This document shows, piece by piece, positions 25,232 through 34,889 of a DNA stretch of 45,063 nt (positions are counted from its first letter, which is position 1; each line of letters starts with the position of its first letter). Location of the stretch: the NCBI GenBank assembly GCA_012522955.1, contig JAAYJK010000121.1, positions 1-45,063 on the forward strand. Direction: 5' to 3'. The DNA is from Syntrophomonadaceae bacterium. GTDB lineage: Bacteria; Bacillota; Syntrophomonadia; Syntrophomonadales; Syntrophomonadaceae. The position numbers were made by a program, and so were the translations under genes. The notes beneath the pieces are model-generated. The model was not told where the DNA came from, did not search any database, and worked only from the letters and a program-made list of their open reading frames with translations.

Positions 25232-25762
25232 ATGGATTTTTATCGCATACAGGATAAGATTATCAGCTGGGAAAAGGTGGAGAGAAACCTTAAGAAAGCT
25301 CTGAACTTGAGGTCTAGAGGTTTTTCCCAGCAGGAAGTTGCTGACCGCTTAAAGATGGATAGAACTTTTATTTCTCGCCTGGAAAGTATCGGGGAATTGC
25401 GCAAAGGACAGTCCATTGCCTGTATAGGTTTTCCGGTTTTAAACAAGGAAGAAATATCCGGGATACTGGAAAAACAAGGAGTAGACTTCATTTTATTGAT
25501 GACCGAGACTGAACGTCGGGAGTACGCCAATAGCCGTAACGGAAATGAGATGTTGAATGAACTGATGGCCTTGATCAGTCAGATTCGTAATTATGAAGTG
25601 GTTATATTAATAGGTTCTGATAAGAGACTGAGGCTGATGGAAGGTATGATTGATAGCCAAGTTATATCCATAATTATCGGCACCTCACCCATCACTGAAG
25701 ATAAGTGGGTAGATCCGGAGGAAATGCAACAAATACTGCGCATGCTAAAGGATGCTCGTTAA
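25232..25762 (+). CDS. XRE-type helix-turn-helix regulator with unknown C-terminal domain
   Basis: A 176-residue protein. Residues ~17-55 contain a helix-turn-helix, LRSRGFSQQEVADRLKMDRT followed by FISRLESIGELRKG, of the XRE/Cro type. The C-terminal ~115 residues alternate strands and helices (IACIGFPVLNKEEISGILEK, VVILIGSDKRLRLMEG, ISIIIGTSPI), suggesting an alpha/beta ligand-binding domain I do not recognise. ATG at 25232 follows AGAGG. The longer in-frame ATG at 25109 would add a hydrophobic leader arising partly from the repeat and is rejected. A TATAAT directly abuts the start. It heads a trio with the next two genes; regulating them is a reasonable inference. Confidence 0.8.
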   Translation: MDFYRIQDKIISWEKVERNLKKALNLRSRGFSQQEVADRLKMDRTFISRLESIGELRKGQSIACIGFPVLNKEEISGILEKQGVDFILLMTETERREYANSRNGNEMLNELMALISQIRNYEVVILIGSDKRLRLMEGMIDSQVISIIIGTSPITEDKWVDPEEMQQILRMLKDAR

Positions 25763-25840
25763 GGCTTAGTATAATGAGATATTTTTGACCAGTGCGTATT
25801 ATTACGGCCGCCGTTAATAAATAGTCGGGGAGGTTTATTT

Positions 25841-26752
25841 TTGCGACGTATTGTCAGTGTTAGCTTAGGTTCTTCCAAACGCAACCATGCTTTCGAAACT
25901 GAGTTTATGGGAGAGCAATTTCTTATAGAAAGAATAGGCACCGACGGAGATTGGGATAAGGCCATACAACTTATTAGGGAACTCGATGGTAAAGTGGATG
26001 CTTTCGGTATGGGGGGCATAGACTTATATATTTATGTGGCCGGGAAAAAGTACGTAATTAATGATGCCAAACGGCTCTTGGTGGCTAAAAAGACTCCTAT
26101 GGTAGACGGCAGTGGTTTGAAGAACACCCTGGAGAGAAAGTGTATACTGGATGTGCAGCAGGACGGTATTATGGATCTGCGAGGCAAAAAGGTTTTGATG
26201 GTATGCGCAGTGGACCGCTTTGGCATGGCAGAAGCCTTTGCCGAAGTAGGAGCTAGGCTTACCTTGGGGGACTTGATATATACCTTGAACCTACCTATTC
26301 CTTTACATTCCTTAGCCATGCTTAAGGTAGTAGGAAGAACAGTTGCACCTTTCGCGGTACGCCTGCCTTTTGATAAGTTATATCCTACCGGGGATAAACA
26401 AGAAGTCATAATTCCCAAACATTCAAAATATTATTATGAAGCAGAGGTTATTGCTGGAGATTTCCTGTATATTAAACGTTATCTACCGGAAAAGCTTAAT
26501 GGACAGGTGATAATTACCAATACTACTACTGCTGAAGATATGCAAATCCTTAAACAGCGCGGAATAAGCAGGGTAATTACCACCACTCCCAATATGGGGG
26601 GACGTTCGTTTGGGACCAATGTTATAGAAGCCTTAATGGTAGCCTTGATAGGTCGACCTCTGGAGGAAATTTCTCCTGAAGATTATTATCAGATGTTGAG
26701 TAGTCTTAACATGAAACCCGGTGTGGTAGATCTGGAGACATACGATGGGTAA
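25841..26752 (+). CDS. Conserved protein annotated elsewhere as 'quinate 5-dehydrogenase'; function unknown
   Basis: A 303-residue protein. The N-terminus (RIVSVSLGSSKRNHAFETEF) and a first domain with FGMGGIDLYIYVAGKKYVI precede a Rossmann-like core beginning GKKVLMVCAVDRFGMAEAFA (~residues 114-133). A late segment, RVITTTPNMGGRSFGTNVIE, looks highly constrained. From memory, homologues in Clostridia carry the database name 'quinate 5-dehydrogenase', but nothing here shows quinate activity, and no canonical GxGxxG is present. The start is TTG at 25841 with GGGGAGG. Its stop overlaps the next gene by 8 bp, so the two are translationally coupled. Confidence 0.7.
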   Translation: MRRIVSVSLGSSKRNHAFETEFMGEQFLIERIGTDGDWDKAIQLIRELDGKVDAFGMGGIDLYIYVAGKKYVINDAKRLLVAKKTPMVDGSGLKNTLERKCILDVQQDGIMDLRGKKVLMVCAVDRFGMAEAFAEVGARLTLGDLIYTLNLPIPLHSLAMLKVVGRTVAPFAVRLPFDKLYPTGDKQEVIIPKHSKYYYEAEVIAGDFLYIKRYLPEKLNGQVIITNTTTAEDMQILKQRGISRVITTTPNMGGRSFGTNVIEALMVALIGRPLEEISPEDYYQMLSSLNMKPGVVDLETYDG

Positions 26753-27650
26753 GCTGGATTTCGCTTTTTTTAACTTAATAAACCGGGACAAGAAAGGGCT
26801 ATTTTACCAAAAAGGGTTTTTGGACAGACTAAGCCCTTTTATTTTTTATCCCCGGATCAAGAACCTGATTCAACTGGCCCCTATTCATTGTCAGGGATGC
26901 CATATTGTTTTGCCTTTAGGAGCGGGCAATCTGCAGTTGCTGGAACCTTCCAAACAGCAAATAATGTTCCAACGCTCCTGCGGGGTAGCTCGGGATTTCA
27001 ATCTGCAGGCCATGGCGGTTAATCGTAGTCTTAAGGATTTAAATCTGGAAACTCAGGGAAATTTGCCCCTGATATATGGAGACGAATTTATCAAGGCTCT
27101 GGCCTATACCATAATAAAGCATTCCCTTTCTCGTCGCCAGATCAGCAAGATAGTCTTGGTAGGAGAGATGCCGGGTTGGGCTGATTTTGTATTAGAGGTC
27201 AGCAATTTGCAGGTGCCGGTGTCTATTCAGAGTCATTGTCCTTCTCGTTATGAAATAATGATTTATCGGCTCATGTATGAAAAGGGTAATGTGGTAAGCA
27301 ATAGTCAGATAAATCCCCATAAATGGGAAAAAGGGAACTTGGTAATAATATTCGATAGTCAGTATCACCAACTTTCTATCGCTATACCTGATGTGATGCT
27401 GATTAAACTAACTAATGAAAGCCAGGGGCTGTCTACTGAGTTGGAAACCAGGCTGCAAAGCAGTCAGATAGACCCATTATTATGCAATCTGGCTCCAATA
27501 ATGGAAACTTGTTTACTTCAGCAGGCAGGGTTTTGGCGACCGGGTAGCGAACAAGATATTGTCAAAGGCCAAAAAATTATGTTCCAAAGTCTGGCAGATT
27601 GGGGTCATAGAACTGCGATATGGGATCTATTCCTTGACAAGGTGGCATGA
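26745..27650 (+). CDS. Unrecognised Rossmann-like conserved hypothetical protein
   Basis: A 301-residue cytosolic protein I cannot assign. The middle reads like a nucleotide-binding alpha/beta fold: KIVLVGEMPGWADFVLEV, then VPVSIQSHCPSRYEIM, then GNLVIIFDSQYHQLSI. It lacks a standard GxGxxG loop. The N-terminal ~100 residues have PIHCQGCHIVLPLGAGNLQL, with a CxxC pair. The ATG at 26745 overlaps the upstream gene by 8 bp, strong evidence of joint expression and probably joint function. It is followed by greA after 114 nt. No signal peptide or membrane segment is seen. Confidence 0.65.
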   Translation: MGKLDFAFFNLINRDKKGLFYQKGFLDRLSPFIFYPRIKNLIQLAPIHCQGCHIVLPLGAGNLQLLEPSKQQIMFQRSCGVARDFNLQAMAVNRSLKDLNLETQGNLPLIYGDEFIKALAYTIIKHSLSRRQISKIVLVGEMPGWADFVLEVSNLQVPVSIQSHCPSRYEIMIYRLMYEKGNVVSNSQINPHKWEKGNLVIIFDSQYHQLSIAIPDVMLIKLTNESQGLSTELETRLQSSQIDPLLCNLAPIMETCLLQQAGFWRPGSEQDIVKGQKIMFQSLADWGHRTAIWDLFLDKVA

Positions 27651-27660
27651 GTTTTTTAAA

Positions 27661-27704
27661 ATACCTTAATAGGTTAATTACCGATAGGGTTGGATACCTT
27701 AATA
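27661..27704 (+). repeat. Paired 11-bp direct repeat upstream of greA
   Basis: ATACCTTAATA occurs at 27661-27671 and 27694-27704, 33 bp apart (three helical turns). A 7-bp hairpin (27717-27723 with 27730-27736) follows. The pair could be an operator, but no regulator is implied by sequence. Confidence 0.5.
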
Positions 27705-27764
27705 AAACGGATTTCCAAGCGAGGGCGAACTCGCTTATTAACTTTATAGGTTAGGAGAGATTGG

Positions 27765-28244
27765 ATGGCTGAAATAAGGGATATTTTATTAACTAAAGAG
27801 GGTTTGGCCAAACTGGAAGCTGACTTGGAGCATTTAAAATCGGTTAGAAGAGAGCAAGTGGCCGAGCGTATTAAGCAGGCTATTGCCTTTGGAGATATAT
27901 CGGAAAATGCCGAGTACGAAGATGCCAAAACTGAACAGGCTTTTATCGAAGGAAAAATCATAAGTCTGGAAAACACATTGAAAAATGCCCGTTTGATGGA
28001 AGAAGCGGATATTAGAACAGACGTTGTATCTCTGGGTTCCAAGGTAACCCTGCAGGAGATGAAATCAGGTCGGGAAGTAGTAGTAACCCTGGTTTCCTCA
28101 GTAGAATCCAAATTAAAGGATGGCAAAATATCAGATGAATCACCGGTTGGAGCAGCCATACTAGGTAAGTCAGTAGATAAGGTAGTCAGTGTAGAAGCTC
28201 CTGCCGGAACCATAAAATATAAAATAGTAAAAGTGGAAAGGTAA
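27765..28244 (+). CDS. greA: Transcription elongation factor GreA
   Basis: GreA enters the RNA polymerase secondary channel and stimulates cleavage of backtracked transcripts. The 159 residues comprise an N-terminal antiparallel coiled coil (residues ~1-80) with the acidic tip in GDISENAEYEDAK. A C-terminal FKBP-like domain ends GTIKYKIVKVER. LLTKEGLAKLEADLEHLKSV at the start is characteristic. The ATG at 27765 follows GGAGAG. The greA-lysS adjacency is common in Firmicutes. 126 nt of AT-rich DNA separate it from lysS, with no clear terminator. Confidence 0.97.
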   Translation: MAEIRDILLTKEGLAKLEADLEHLKSVRREQVAERIKQAIAFGDISENAEYEDAKTEQAFIEGKIISLENTLKNARLMEEADIRTDVVSLGSKVTLQEMKSGREVVVTLVSSVESKLKDGKISDESPVGAAILGKSVDKVVSVEAPAGTIKYKIVKVER

Positions 28245-28358
28245 TTGGAATAGAAGCTGGAGTCCGGATATGAGGATGCCGCTGGTGGAGATAGCGGTAA
28301 TGTTGACCAGACCCAGGCTTAATAACTTAGATTAGATTAGTATTTAACATTATATTAA

Positions 28359-29843
<1,485 letters not shown>

Positions 29844-29858
29844 CATTAAAACATGGAA

Positions 29859-29914
29859 CCCGGGCGGGCGACCACAGGTCGCTCCTACATGCCGGCACCG
29901 TTATACTATAGATC
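29859..29914 (-). repeat. Dispersed palindromic repeat, type 2, inverted copy
   Basis: The reverse complement matches 25041-25096 at 49 of 56 positions, including the left-end GATCTATAGTATAAC block and the central GCGACC/GGTCGC stem. It lies 16 nt after the lysS stop and before its terminator. Confidence 0.85.
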
Positions 29915-29920
29915 ACACAG

Positions 29921-29967
29921 CGGGGGCTGTGTCCGAAACCCAAGTTTCGGCACAGCCCCGTATTTTG
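29921..29967 (+). terminator. Strong terminator after lysS
   Basis: A GC-rich stem of about 16 bp with a single bulge (arms 29923-29939 and 29944-29959, loop CCAA) is followed by TATTTT. It closes the greA/lysS transcript. The next ~145 nt to the small membrane gene hold an extended -10-like TTGCTATAGT (30031-30040) and nothing else evident. Confidence 0.85.
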
Positions 29968-30113
29968 CCGACGGTCAAAAGACTGGGTTGATTAAGTATT
30001 TAGGCTGACACTGGTATCGGGGGAAAGTATTTGCTATAGTATATTAGAGCAGGTTTCAAGCTCTAGCTTGCTTAATTCCTGGCTTGAATTTATTGATCAG
30101 GAGGCTTCTTAAG

Positions 30114-30527
30114 TTGTTTAAACACAGCCTTTTTTATAGACTACTCAGCAATAGTTTTATACTGGGTTGGTTGTTTTCCTGCCCGGAAGAAGAAGAGGCA
30201 GACTTTATCACTTCCTCCTATGCCTACCGTCTTAGCCACTGGGTGGTAGAAGCTATATTAAAGATATTATATAAAATTGGATGCTGGGTGCAGCGAATGG
30301 CAGTCGGCAGCGTAGTGGGGAAGCATATGTCTCTGATTGTGGGAACCCTGGTTTTCCTTTATTTTAGTGTGGATATAGCTATAAATCATTATGAGCTGCG
30401 CCGCAGCCTGATAGAGATGGCAATAGCCCTAATAGGCTTGAGCATGGCTATGTACCTAAGATTTCCAGGACTCTGGCAGGGTAGCCTGCTGCTATCCTTC
30501 TTTCGCTGGTGGGCAAAAACCGATTAA
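30114..30527 (+). CDS. Small membrane protein of unknown function
   Basis: A 137-residue protein with an amphipathic basic N-terminus (MFKHSLFYRLLSNSFILGWL), a soluble stretch (residues ~25-75), then two hydrophobic segments around MSLIVGTLVFLYFSVDIAI and LIEMAIALIGLSMAMYL. A short basic end (FFRWWAKTD) follows. TTG at 30114 has AGGAGG at 30099-30104 with 9-nt spacing; the longer frame to 30084 lacks a site. I recognise no domain. The style resembles the cytosolic lead and first membrane helices of clostridial O-antigen ligase-like proteins, and such a protein lies at 37639-38904, but this link is speculative. It precedes a GT4 glycosyltransferase. Confidence 0.7.
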   Translation: MFKHSLFYRLLSNSFILGWLFSCPEEEEADFITSSYAYRLSHWVVEAILKILYKIGCWVQRMAVGSVVGKHMSLIVGTLVFLYFSVDIAINHYELRRSLIEMAIALIGLSMAMYLRFPGLWQGSLLLSFFRWWAKTD

Positions 30528-30624
30528 TGAGATAAATAGACAATTAGCTGCTCCTTTTTGGCCCGTACTCTATAAAGTTTGGGCAATTAAGCGATAAGTA
30601 TTTTGGGAAAGGACCAGAGACTTG

Positions 30625-31758
30625 ATGAAAAGAGTTGGAGATAAAAAGCGCATACTCCACTTTATAGGAGGAGGAGAACTGGGGGGAGCGGAAGAACTGC
30701 TGCTAAGCCTCATGAAACTCCTGGATCAGGAACAGTACGAGGCTCAACTTATATGCCTGTGTGAGGGGCCATTTGCCCAACTGGTAGCTGATAATGGCTT
30801 CAAAGTGGCGGTAATTCCCATGCGGCATAAATTTGATCTTGGGACCATTAAACCCATTCGGGAATACCTGATTAAAAATCAAATTGACCTGGTTCACACC
30901 CATGGAGTTAGAGCCAACCTAGTGGCCCGGACTGCAGCCAAACGGATGGGACTGCCTGTAGTTACCACCTTCCACAGTGTACTGCGTTATGACTATGATT
31001 CGGTTTTTAAAGCTCTAATAGCCAAATATCTGACCATAGCCACTAATAAGCATACAGATAAGTTTATTGCCATTTCCGGAGCCATCAAAGAGGAGATTAG
31101 GGCTCTGGGTGTTGCGGATGAGCTGATTACAGTTATTCATAATGGTCTGGATACGGGCAAATATGCTCAACAACCCCTTGATCCGGAAGTGATCAGGTCT
31201 GAGCTGGGTCTGGATCCCAATAGGCCAACAGTAAGCATGATCGCCAGGCTCCATCCCGTTAAAGGGCATCGATATTTTCTGCAAGCCGCACGTGAGATTC
31301 TGGATAGAGGAAAAGAAGCTCAGTTTCTAATCATTGGGGAAGGCATTTATCGAGGTCAGATTGAAAGGTGGATTCAGGAATTATCCTTGGACCAAGCGGT
31401 TATAATGCCGGGCTATTACAGCCCCATAGAGAATATCTACCAGGTCAGTGATTTGCTCTGTGTTCCTTCCCTGATGGAGGGATTGGGTTTGGTGGTGCTG
31501 GAAGCCATGTATTTCAAAGTACCGGTGGTGGCCAGCAATATAGGAGGAATTCGAGAGATTATCAGACACCGGGAAAATGGTTGGCTGGTTGAACCCCGAG
31601 ATTCACGAGGATTGGCCGAAGCTATGTTCACCCTGCTCGATGATCAGAATCTGGCCCTGCAATTTACCGAGGCCGGTCAGCAGACTCTGCCATGTTTTTC
31701 TCCCCAAAGAATGGCCCGCCAAGTGGAAGAAACCTACCGCAGCTTGCTGGGGGAATAA
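30625..31758 (+). CDS. GT4 family glycosyltransferase
   Basis: A 377-residue GT-B glycosyltransferase of family 4, retaining and cytosolic or membrane-associated, using a nucleotide sugar. The acceptor domain starts ILHFIGGGELGGAEELLLSL with the glycine-rich loop, then LVHTHGVRANLVA. The donor domain has VSMIARLHPVKGHRYFLQAA and ends in the E-x7-E-type motif EGLGLVVLEAMYFKVPVVAS, then GGIREII. ATG 30625 and TTG 30622 share the upstream AAAGGA. The donor and acceptor sugars cannot be deduced. It is adjacent to, and convergent with, the polymer cluster on the minus strand, and probably contributes to the same glycan. Confidence 0.92.
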   Translation: MKRVGDKKRILHFIGGGELGGAEELLLSLMKLLDQEQYEAQLICLCEGPFAQLVADNGFKVAVIPMRHKFDLGTIKPIREYLIKNQIDLVHTHGVRANLVARTAAKRMGLPVVTTFHSVLRYDYDSVFKALIAKYLTIATNKHTDKFIAISGAIKEEIRALGVADELITVIHNGLDTGKYAQQPLDPEVIRSELGLDPNRPTVSMIARLHPVKGHRYFLQAAREILDRGKEAQFLIIGEGIYRGQIERWIQELSLDQAVIMPGYYSPIENIYQVSDLLCVPSLMEGLGLVVLEAMYFKVPVVASNIGGIREIIRHRENGWLVEPRDSRGLAEAMFTLLDDQNLALQFTEAGQQTLPCFSPQRMARQVEETYRSLLGE

Positions 31759-31814
31759 TATAATAATATATTTCCCATCCAGAAGGGAGATTCTTTACTA
31801 TCCTGCCCATTAGC

Positions 31815-31856
31815 AGGCATAGGGCATAATGGAACTATAGTCCAGTGCCTATGCCT
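31815..31856. terminator. Inverted repeat between convergent genes, possible bidirectional terminator
   Basis: AGGCATAGG (31815-31823) and CCTATGCCT (31848-31856) are perfect complements, and an inner GGA-CTATAG-TCC palindrome extends the cruciform. It sits in the 198-nt gap between the plus-strand GT4 gene and minus-strand csaB. T-tracts are weak on both sides. No gene is seen in this gap. Confidence 0.5.
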
Positions 31857-31956
31857 TTAACTGTCTGGTTCCTTGGCTTCTAACCGGAGCTGGGCGATAA
31901 TGCTTGGTGCCCAGAAAAGAATCGAGATGAGGGAATGGATCAGACAGCTGCACCGA

Positions 31957-33027
31957 CTAACGAATCAAGGACAAAGCCAAGGCTGCATTTTCCTCAGCCC
32001 TCAAGCGCAAATCCCGCACTCTTGAAGATATATGTTCACTTAAGCCCGGGCTTTCCAACAGCCTTTCCAACTCCAATAGCATAGCTGAACTGCTTTCGGG
32101 CAAGGGGTTCAATCCAAAAGATTTGAGGAAAGCTACAATTTTTGGATCATAAGCGATGCCGGCAAAGGGAACCCCCCGGTTGGCTGCAAAGATTAAAGAA
32201 TGCAGCCTCATACCTACCAACAAATCAAAACCGGACAACAAAGCTAGATGTTCCATACTGCTCAGGTGCTGCTGGACAATATGCCCCTTTTCTTCCATTA
32301 AGGCCAGTACCCGCTGGGATTCTGGCCAATCCCGGGCATAGTCCATGGGAATAAAAATCACCTGATAGCCTTTTTGTACCAGTGCATCCAAAACCCGGGC
32401 TAAATTGGGCTGGTATCCCTCCAAGGCTGACCAGGGTCGCACGGAAACCCCAACCAGCTTTTGGGGTTCCAGACCCAGCTCCTTTATGATATTTGCAGTC
32501 TTAAGCAAGTCAGAGCCGGATGGTTCCAGGGCGAAAACCGGGTCAGCGGTAAGCTTTATAGGGGGACGATTTATTCCTAATTCTTGCAGTAAGAGCAGAG
32601 AGTCTTCATCCCGCAGAGTAATGAGATCCACCTTATTGGCAATTATGCGCATAAGCCATTTGCTGAAATTACGGTTAATGGGGCCTATACCTTGAGCATA
32701 GAAAATTACCGGCTTGCCCAGTGTCTTGGCCAAGGCTACAATACTGATATAATATGGCAGGGAACGAGGTCCGGTTACATCTTGCAAGAGGCTGCCACCG
32801 CCGCTGATCAAAAGGTTGGATGTCAATAATTCTCGGATCAGTTGCCAAGGATTCATGCGGTTTACCGCCCGCAAACCATGCATTTGGGTGGTTCGCTCTG
32901 GAAAGCCGGAGAAAATTACAAACTCAGCCTGAGGCTCAAGCTGCTGTATGCTACGGCATATGGCGGACAACAATGCTTCATCTCCAGCATTATCGAATCC
33001 ATAATAGCCTGACAGGGCAATCTTCAT
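31957..33027 (-). CDS. csaB: Polysaccharide pyruvyl transferase CsaB
   Basis: CsaB adds pyruvate ketals to a secondary cell-wall polymer, creating the ligand for SLH-domain S-layer proteins. The 356 residues begin KIALSGYYGFDNAGDEALL, the CsaB signature, and include LLISGGGSLLQDVTG, VIFYAQGIGPI, SVRPWSAL, VIFIPMDYARDWPES and LLVGMRLHSLIFAANRGVPF, whose MRLHSL is strongly conserved. ATG at 33027 has AAAGGAG 8 nt upstream; the GTG at 33036 lies inside that site. It ends the minus-strand envelope cluster, 215 nt downstream of murJ. No SLH protein is encoded in the window. Confidence 0.93.
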   Translation of the reverse strand: MKIALSGYYGFDNAGDEALLSAICRSIQQLEPQAEFVIFSGFPERTTQMHGLRAVNRMNPWQLIRELLTSNLLISGGGSLLQDVTGPRSLPYYISIVALAKTLGKPVIFYAQGIGPINRNFSKWLMRIIANKVDLITLRDEDSLLLLQELGINRPPIKLTADPVFALEPSGSDLLKTANIIKELGLEPQKLVGVSVRPWSALEGYQPNLARVLDALVQKGYQVIFIPMDYARDWPESQRVLALMEEKGHIVQQHLSSMEHLALLSGFDLLVGMRLHSLIFAANRGVPFAGIAYDPKIVAFLKSFGLNPLPESSSAMLLELERLLESPGLSEHISSRVRDLRLRAEENAALALSLIR

Positions 33028-33104
33028 TAACACCACTCCTTTCGGTTGATTTCAGCCTAGGCAGTCCAGTTAAGTTATTGGGTTTGCAGTATTATAATTG
33101 CTTT

Positions 33105-33128
33105 CGGCGCCATCTGCGTAGATGGTGT
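33105..33128. other. Hairpin in the csaB-murJ gap
   Basis: CCATCT and AGATGG (33110-33115, 33120-33125) form a 6-bp stem with a GCGT loop, extendable through G-U pairs. It is the only structure I see in this 215-nt gap, which otherwise holds no convincing gene. It may contribute to processing or partial termination after murJ. Confidence 0.35.
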
Positions 33129-33242
33129 AGGTCTGGTGACAGCAAGTAAAGGTAGAAACAGGAGATATTGGGTCATTAAAAGTGGCCTACTCCTCCTTAA
33201 TGGTACCAAGCATAATACCCGACCCCAGACAAATTATGGCAT

Positions 33243-34814
33243 CTAACCAGCACGTTTGGATTTCCAGTACTGCATAATTCTATTCTTTATATAATCGACT
33301 TCCTCAATACGCATTTGTATAACCAGGAGCAGGTAAGCAAAAATGCCCAGTCCCACGCAACTGCTTACATGTAAAATTTGATTCTTGATATAGGTCCTAT
33401 CCCAGATTTGAATTAAATACAAATCCGCTAGATGGACTACCACTCCCATAAGCACCGAAGCCAGTATTATCTTGCCCAGAGTGAAGAAGAGCTGCTTTTC
33501 CGGCAGGGAAGTGAGGCGACGGCGTAAGAGAGTATAAACTACCACCATATTGCACGTAGCTGCTATGGAAGTACCCAAGGCCAGGCCCCCATGAGCCAAC
33601 GGCCCTATTAAAAGTAAGGAGCAAATTAAGTTGATAAATACAGTCAACAGGCCTATTTTTACCGGAGTCTTGGTATCCTGCAGGGCAAAAAAGGTCCGGT
33701 TCATTATATTATAAGCTCCCTGGGAATAAAGCCCAATCACATAAAAATTTAGAGCAAAAACAGTCATCTGGGTAGAACGACTGTCAAAGGCCCCATGCTC
33801 AAACAGCAATCTCACCAGGGGTTCTCCCAGCACAAAAAGGCCTACTGCAGCAGGGATAGTAAAAAATGCAATTAGATTCAAGCCAAACACGGTGGTTTTT
33901 GCCATAGCGGAATAATCCTGCTGAGCTGCTTGTTCTGAAAGAGTGGGAAAGACGGCAGTGTTAATGGCTGCCACAAAGAGATTATAGGGCAGGAACATCA
34001 AACGACTGGCAAAGTTTAAGGCGGAAATACTTCCTATAACCAGGCTGGAGGCCAGAATTCGGTCTATGGTTATGTACAGCTGATTGATAGATATTCCTAC
34101 CATGGCCGGAGCCATTAATTCCCATACTCGTAGAACCCCGGGATGGGTAAAGTCAATTTCAGGGTAATAAGTTACTCCCATCTTCTTAAGGGCAGGAAGC
34201 TGGATTAAAACCTGAGCCAGAGTGGCAACCAGGGTTCCTACTGCCAGTCCATAAACGCCCCAGACGGGAACCAGTAGATATACCGCCGCAATTATAACAG
34301 CCGAGAAAGCCACTGAAGTAAAGGCAGGTACCGCAAAGTTTTTTAAGGAATTGAGAATTCCCCCCAAGAGCAGAGAAAGAGCCATAAAAAGGATACAGGG
34401 AAACATAATGCGGCTGAGTTTGATGGTTAATTGGCTGATTTCCCCGGAAAACCCCGGAGCAATAATAGCCACCAAAACGGGAGCCGCCCAGATACCCAGA
34501 GCACAGAGAAGCAACATACCCAGCAGGCTAGAATTAATTATGGTACTGGACATGCGGGAGGCCGTCTCTTTACCGGATTTGGCCATTATTTCAGTAAAAA
34601 CAGGAATTAAAGCCGTGGCCAGGGCTCCCCCGATTATTACATATATTAGATTGGGCAGGGTAAAGGCCATAATATAAGAATCAGTAAACATGCTGGTTCC
34701 AAAACGAGCAGCTATTACCTGTTCCCGCACAAAACCAAGCAAGCGTCCAATAATGCTAATAGCCAGAATCACTCCTGCCGCTCGAGCAACAGTTCTATTG
34801 GAAATTTTTCTCAC
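33243..34814 (-). CDS. murJ: Lipid II flippase MurJ/MviN family
   Basis: A 523-residue polytopic protein of the MurJ/MviN family with about 14 membrane segments. These proteins flip undecaprenyl-pyrophosphate-linked precursors across the membrane. Family hallmarks are IGRLLGFVREQVIAARFGTS at the N-terminus, TDSYIMAFTLPNLI, GGALATALIPVFTE and LFEHGAFDSRSTQMT. Start GTG 34814 lacks an obvious ribosome site but fits family length. The cluster context (pyruvyl transferase, UDP-sugar dehydrogenase, glycosyltransferase, polymerase) suggests it may flip a wall-polymer unit in the way TuaB serves teichuronic acid. Lipid II itself is an equal possibility. Confidence 0.92.
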   Translation of the reverse strand: MRKISNRTVARAAGVILAISIIGRLLGFVREQVIAARFGTSMFTDSYIMAFTLPNLIYVIIGGALATALIPVFTEIMAKSGKETASRMSSTIINSSLLGMLLLCALGIWAAPVLVAIIAPGFSGEISQLTIKLSRIMFPCILFMALSLLLGGILNSLKNFAVPAFTSVAFSAVIIAAVYLLVPVWGVYGLAVGTLVATLAQVLIQLPALKKMGVTYYPEIDFTHPGVLRVWELMAPAMVGISINQLYITIDRILASSLVIGSISALNFASRLMFLPYNLFVAAINTAVFPTLSEQAAQQDYSAMAKTTVFGLNLIAFFTIPAAVGLFVLGEPLVRLLFEHGAFDSRSTQMTVFALNFYVIGLYSQGAYNIMNRTFFALQDTKTPVKIGLLTVFINLICSLLLIGPLAHGGLALGTSIAATCNMVVVYTLLRRRLTSLPEKQLFFTLGKIILASVLMGVVVHLADLYLIQIWDRTYIKNQILHVSSCVGLGIFAYLLLVIQMRIEEVDYIKNRIMQYWKSKRAG

Positions 34815-34889
34815 CCTAACCAGACCACTCTCATTCGGAGCAGTCCATTAATAACTCCCGGTCTATCTTACAAGAGTTCCTAAAGGATG

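Noticed and set aside
32820-33149. Plus-strand ORF opposite csaB
   Set aside because: The csaB frame carries clear family motifs across this stretch; the plus frame is low-complexity shadow sequence without a ribosome site.
33075-33176. Possible 33-residue minus-strand peptide between csaB and murJ
   Set aside because: The nearest AAGGAGG is about 16 nt from its ATG and the peptide has no recognisable pattern.
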